26,465 nt of DNA, from assembly GCA_036526135.1 (NCBI GenBank), contig DATCZA010000030.1:1-26465 (forward strand), given 5' to 3'. Source of the DNA: UBA2965 sp036526135 (lineage in GTDB: Bacteria; Pseudomonadota; Gammaproteobacteria; Pseudomonadales; Azotimanducaceae). Under the pieces are notes generated by a model, which saw only the letters and a program-made list of their open reading frames with translations, was not told where the DNA came from and ran no database searches. Made by a program: the position numbers and the translations under genes. Positions 23,843 through 26,465 of this stretch are shown one piece after another. Positions within the stretch are counted from its first letter, which is position 1; every line of letters begins with the position of its first letter.

Positions 23843-25516
23843 GTGAGACTAGCGATCAACCAGGCCTTCTCCTATCTTCTGACCATGCAGAGCGGCATTC
23901 CCCTTTCAGGCAAAGCGCCAAATCTATTCGGGCTGCAGCTCGCTCTAGTGAGCGCCCTGCTCGTGAGCGAGATGTTCTTCATCAGCTACCGCTACGACGC
24001 CTGGACGCTGCTGCAAACTACCGACAGTCCCTGGCTCACCTGGCTCGCTTACGGCGGCTACTTTCTTAAGAGCGCGATTGCCTTCGTGGCCGCGCTGCTC
24101 GTCACGATTGGCACGCGGCTCAAAGCCCACTACGACGATCTGGTGACCGTGACGGCGCCCCGCTCGCCATGGGCGCTTCTCCTCGCCCAGCTTGCCGCGT
24201 ACGCCGTCCTGGTCTGGCTGACGCACCTGATCTTTGCAGATCCGGCGGAGGGCGCCCCGCCCGGCGCGATCATCGTCGGCGCATGGGTTCTGGCCACCAC
24301 TGCGACGGTTTGCATCTGGCTCTCACTGATCGCCCCGTTCTCCTACTGGCGGCGCCTGGTCCGCCAGGAACGCACACCAATCGCGGCTTCCGTGCTCGTC
24401 GCCTCCGTGGCGCTGGTCATCGGTGCGTCATCTCAGCAGCTGTGGGGGCCGTTGAGCCAGATGACGTTTGCTTCTGTAGAATGGGTGCTCTGGCTGATCG
24501 ACGACGAGGTTTACGTCGATCGAGAGCGGATGATACTGGGCCTGCCCTACTTTCAGAGCCGAATTGCGGAGCCCTGCTCAGGATACGAAGGCATCGGCCT
24601 GGTCACCGTTTTCACCACGCTCTATCTCGCCATCTACCGGGACCACTTCAAGTTTCCCAACGCCCTGTTGCTGTTTCCCATCGGGATCATCGCCATCTGG
24701 TGCGCCAACGTTCTGCGGATCGTCGCGTTGATCGTCATCGGCAACGGCTTCTCCCCCGCCGTCGCCGTCGGCGGATTTCACAGCTTCGCCGGCTGGATCG
24801 CCTTCATCACGGTGGCCGTCGCCATGCTGGTCTACGCAGACCGTCATCATTTCTTCGCGACGAAAACGGCACCTCGATCCGGCGCCCGCCTGGGCATGCC
24901 AGGCGTTCTGCTGGTTCCTTTTACCTTTCTGCTGGCGACGACGCTGCTGACACTGGCGTTCTCTGGGGATTTCGTCTGGCTCTACCCCGCGCGGGTCATC
25001 GTCACGGGCATCGTGCTGGCGATGCTCTGGCGCCGACTGGAACTCGGTTCCTGGCGACCCGGGCTGATTCCGGTCGCCGCAGGTTTCGCCGTGTTCGTGC
25101 TGTGGATCGCCATGGTGCCCGTGGACGAAGCGGGCAGCGCAGCGTTCACCGCCGCGCTCACCGAAGCGGGCCCGCTGGCTGCCGCAGGCTGGATGATCTT
25201 CCGGGTCATCGGTTCGGTAATCACCGTGCCCATCGCCGAGGAGCTCGCCTTCCGGGGCTATCTGATGATTCGGCTATCGGGGAGCAAGGTTGGGGAGACC
25301 GATCGCTTGCGATTCTCGTGGATCGCTCTGATCGTCTCGTCGGTTCTATTCGGGCTGATGCACGCCGACTGGCTGGCCGGGATTATGGCGGGGCTGGCCT
25401 ACGGTCTGGTGCGCTATCACCGCGGTTCTCTGACGGACGCGATCGTCGCGCACGCAATGACGAACCTACTCTTGACGGTCTACGTCATCACGACGGGACA
25501 CTGGTCGGTCTGGTGA
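23843..25516 (+). CDS. xrtE: Exosortase E fused to a CPBP-type intramembrane protease
   Basis: The 557-residue multi-pass membrane protein joins two enzymes. Residues about 30-330 are an exosortase, the Gram-negative transpeptidase-like enzyme that cuts C-terminal PEP-type sorting signals; its active-site triad is visible as Cys245 (AEPCSGYEGIG), Arg292 (ANVLRIVALIV) and His313 (GGFHSFAGW). Residues about 350-557 are a CPBP (Abi/Rce1) metalloprotease with Glu466-Glu467 and Arg471 (AEELAFRGYL), His507 (FGLMHADW) and His537/Asn541 (AHAMTNLL). This fusion is the known exosortase E of VPEID-CTERM systems. The start is GTG 23843 directly after the leader ORF, or ATG 23885 inside; neither has its own Shine-Dalgarno sequence. 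Its likely substrate is encoded convergently 103 bases away. Confidence 0.93.
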   Translation: MRLAINQAFSYLLTMQSGIPLSGKAPNLFGLQLALVSALLVSEMFFISYRYDAWTLLQTTDSPWLTWLAYGGYFLKSAIAFVAALLVTIGTRLKAHYDDLVTVTAPRSPWALLLAQLAAYAVLVWLTHLIFADPAEGAPPGAIIVGAWVLATTATVCIWLSLIAPFSYWRRLVRQERTPIAASVLVASVALVIGASSQQLWGPLSQMTFASVEWVLWLIDDEVYVDRERMILGLPYFQSRIAEPCSGYEGIGLVTVFTTLYLAIYRDHFKFPNALLLFPIGIIAIWCANVLRIVALIVIGNGFSPAVAVGGFHSFAGWIAFITVAVAMLVYADRHHFFATKTAPRSGARLGMPGVLLVPFTFLLATTLLTLAFSGDFVWLYPARVIVTGIVLAMLWRRLELGSWRPGLIPVAAGFAVFVLWIAMVPVDEAGSAAFTAALTEAGPLAAAGWMIFRVIGSVITVPIAEELAFRGYLMIRLSGSKVGETDRLRFSWIALIVSSVLFGLMHADWLAGIMAGLAYGLVRYHRGSLTDAIVAHAMTNLLLTVYVITTGHWSVW

Positions 25517-25561
25517 GACCATTCCTAGCACTTTCCGCACCAATCATCGAATTTTAGGTGT

Positions 25562-25599
25562 GCGAGCACCTCTCCCCCATCCGTTGGCGAGAGGCTCGC
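25562..25599. terminator. Two-way hairpin between xrtE and its cargo gene
   Basis: GCGAG and CTCGC form the base, and CCTCTC with GAGAGG the upper stem after a two-base bulge, with a 14-nt loop. It lies in the 103-bp gap between the convergent genes. On the minus strand it is followed by an A/T-rich stretch (TAAAATT), on the plus strand by GAAAAG. A shared terminator is likely. Confidence 0.55.
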
Positions 25600-25619
25600 T
25601 GAAAAGTTGCGGAATGCCT

Positions 25620-25892
25620 TCAGGCAGTCGGCTTGCGGCGGCGCTCCGAGACGAGCAATCCGATCCCGAGAATCAGGGCCAAGGCGATACCCGCCTGGCT
25701 GCCATCAATCTCCGGATTGCTGCACGATGACGGCGGTTCAGGATTGCAGTGAACGTTGCAAATCGCAGCGTCGTCACCGGCAGCAGCCTTCTCCGCACAA
25801 AACTCTGCCCAGTTCTGTGCCGCCCAAGCGGAGCTCGAAAGGCCAGCCAACCCGACCACCAACAAGGCCGCGGAAAACATTTTACGAATCAT
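25620..25892 (-). CDS. VPEID-CTERM-type sorted protein, probable exosortase E cargo
   Basis: The 90-residue protein has a signal peptide (MFSAALLVVGLAGLSSSAWA, cut near residue 24). It ends with a sorting signal: NPEIDG at 59-64, a transmembrane run AGIALALILGIGLLV, and a basic ERRRK tail. This matches the VPEID-CTERM signal recognised by exosortase E, with Asn in place of Val. Removal of both ends leaves only about 35 residues carrying four Cys (32, 45, 49, 57), enough for two disulfides. I start at ATG 25892, with GGGGG nine bases upstream; a TTG two codons earlier is possible. Pairing with the adjacent exosortase E gene makes it the presumed substrate. Its function outside the cell is unknown. 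Confidence 0.85.
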   Translation of the reverse strand: MIRKMFSAALLVVGLAGLSSSAWAAQNWAEFCAEKAAAGDDAAICNVHCNPEPPSSCSNPEIDGSQAGIALALILGIGLLVSERRRKPTA

Positions 25893-26067
25893 GATCAATA
25901 ACCCCCAAATACAACACCCAAGAACGTCAGGAAACCTACGCTCTGATCACTTTTTATCACAGCCACTGAAACCCTGCAAAGTCACAATTGTAAGAATTTT
26001 ATGAGTAGCCGCCGCAGTGAGGTCAGAGCCGGGGTCGGAGTTTACCCGGTGGTCCTGATGCCCGAGT
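25893..26067. promoter_or_regulatory. AT-rich divergent promoter region between the cargo gene and the DUF3604 gene
   Basis: This gap is clearly richer in A/T than the genes. On the minus strand GTGAT occurs twice with five A between (about 25947-25961), a direct repeat with a one-turn period. A TTGCAG-N17-TAAAAA pair on the same strand could be a poor -35/-10 for the cargo gene. A palindrome ACAATTGT is at 25983-25990. No regulator site can be named. Confidence 0.35.
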
Positions 26068-26465
26068 ATGGCCGTGTTACCAGGAAACAACGCCGCGGGG
26101 GCACGGATGGGCACATTTCACGGAAAACACAAAGGCCCTGGCGCGCTCGCAACGGGGGCGACGGCCTGCCTGCTCGCTGCGGCGGCAACGGCTAAGGAGT
26201 TCAACATCACCGCCGAGGTAGTGGAGGGGTCCTTCGAGCCCGCCAGCTACTCGCCGTACGCGGGGCGCAACTTCCCCAGCCGGCTGCTTTGGGGGGATAC
26301 CCACCTGCACACGAGCCTGTCGCTCGACGCCCGGGCCGCCGGCGTGATTCTCGACCCGGAGGCCGCCTACCGGTTCGCCCGGGGCGAGGAGATCCGCACA
26401 ACGGCTGGGATGAAGATCCGCATCGGCCAACCGCTGGACTTCCTGGTGATCACCGATCACTCGGA
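26068..26465 (+). CDS. DUF3604 / PHP-fold exported protein, N-terminal part (runs off the window)
   Basis: The reading frame stays open to the window end. It encodes a likely signal peptide (ALATGATACLLAAAATA), then RLLWGDTHLHTSLSLDA and, at the end, PLDFLVITDHS. WGDTHLHTS and ITDHS are the metal-binding openings of the DUF3604 group of PHP-like phosphoesterase-fold proteins, usually 600 residues or more. Only the first 130 or so residues are here. ATG 26068 is the earliest start after an in-frame stop; ATG 26107 is an alternative and fits a shorter signal peptide. Neither has a strong Shine-Dalgarno sequence. It is divergent from the exosortase cargo gene. The substrate is unknown. Confidence 0.78.
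   Translation, partial: MAVLPGNNAAGARMGTFHGKHKGPGALATGATACLLAAAATAKEFNITAEVVEGSFEPASYSPYAGRNFPSRLLWGDTHLHTSLSLDARAAGVILDPEAAYRFARGEEIRTTAGMKIRIGQPLDFLVITDHS

Noticed and set aside
24169..25557. Second plus-strand frame of about 460 codons within xrtE
   Set aside because: Extremely Arg-rich with no hydrophobic structure, whereas the xrtE frame has both catalytic sets and membrane segments.

Overview
The window is GC-rich and tightly packed, with long coding strands, short gaps and frequent GTG or TTG starts. The gene content points to a free-living Gram-negative proteobacterium, most likely a gammaproteobacterium: a chaperone-usher pilus of the CS1/alpha type, outer-membrane and periplasmic proteins, a TldD/TldE pair, a YcbB-type L,D-transpeptidase, a Rieske oxygenase and an exosortase E system. 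The lineage is an inference; no rRNA or marker gene is present. I see no tRNA, rRNA, insertion sequence or CRISPR array.

Bases 1-205 hold a 41-bp tandem repeat array that probably continues to the left of the window. From 5759 down to 210 (minus strand) lies a complete pilus operon: major pilin, two-domain minor pilin or tip adhesin, small minor pilin, periplasmic chaperone and outer-membrane usher. The 416-bp region upstream of the pilin carries a well-matched sigma-54 promoter (GG and GC spaced by 10) and a perfect 9+9 palindrome placed like an activator site. A strong hairpin follows the pilin gene.

From 6176 to 12610 is a catabolic cluster: an Fe-S flavoenzyme of the 2,4-dienoyl-CoA reductase/OYE family and a Rieske oxygenase alpha subunit (minus strand), a divergent acyl-CoA synthetase (plus), and a crotonase-family protein (minus). 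Next comes a solute-binding protein without a transporter. From 13789 to 20796 (minus strand) there is a run of genes, several overlapping or abutting: L,D-transpeptidase, Tat-signal TldD, TldE, a GST-like protein, a shrunken acyl-CoA dehydrogenase that has lost its middle, and a quinone oxidoreductase. An M15-family peptidase is divergent from the L,D-transpeptidase.

The right end has an epoxide hydrolase and a DsbA-fold isomerase-like protein (minus strand). These are followed by the clearest specialised system in the window: an exosortase E/CPBP-protease fusion (plus strand) facing a 90-residue protein with a PEID-type C-terminal sorting signal, its likely cargo. The window ends inside a DUF3604-type PHP-fold protein.

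The points most worth a second look are the exosortase E/mini-cargo pair with its in-frame leader ORF, the Tat-exported TldD beside a signal-less TldE, the sigma-54 control region of the pilus, the internally deleted acyl-CoA dehydrogenase, and the flavoenzyme missing one Fe-S ligand.
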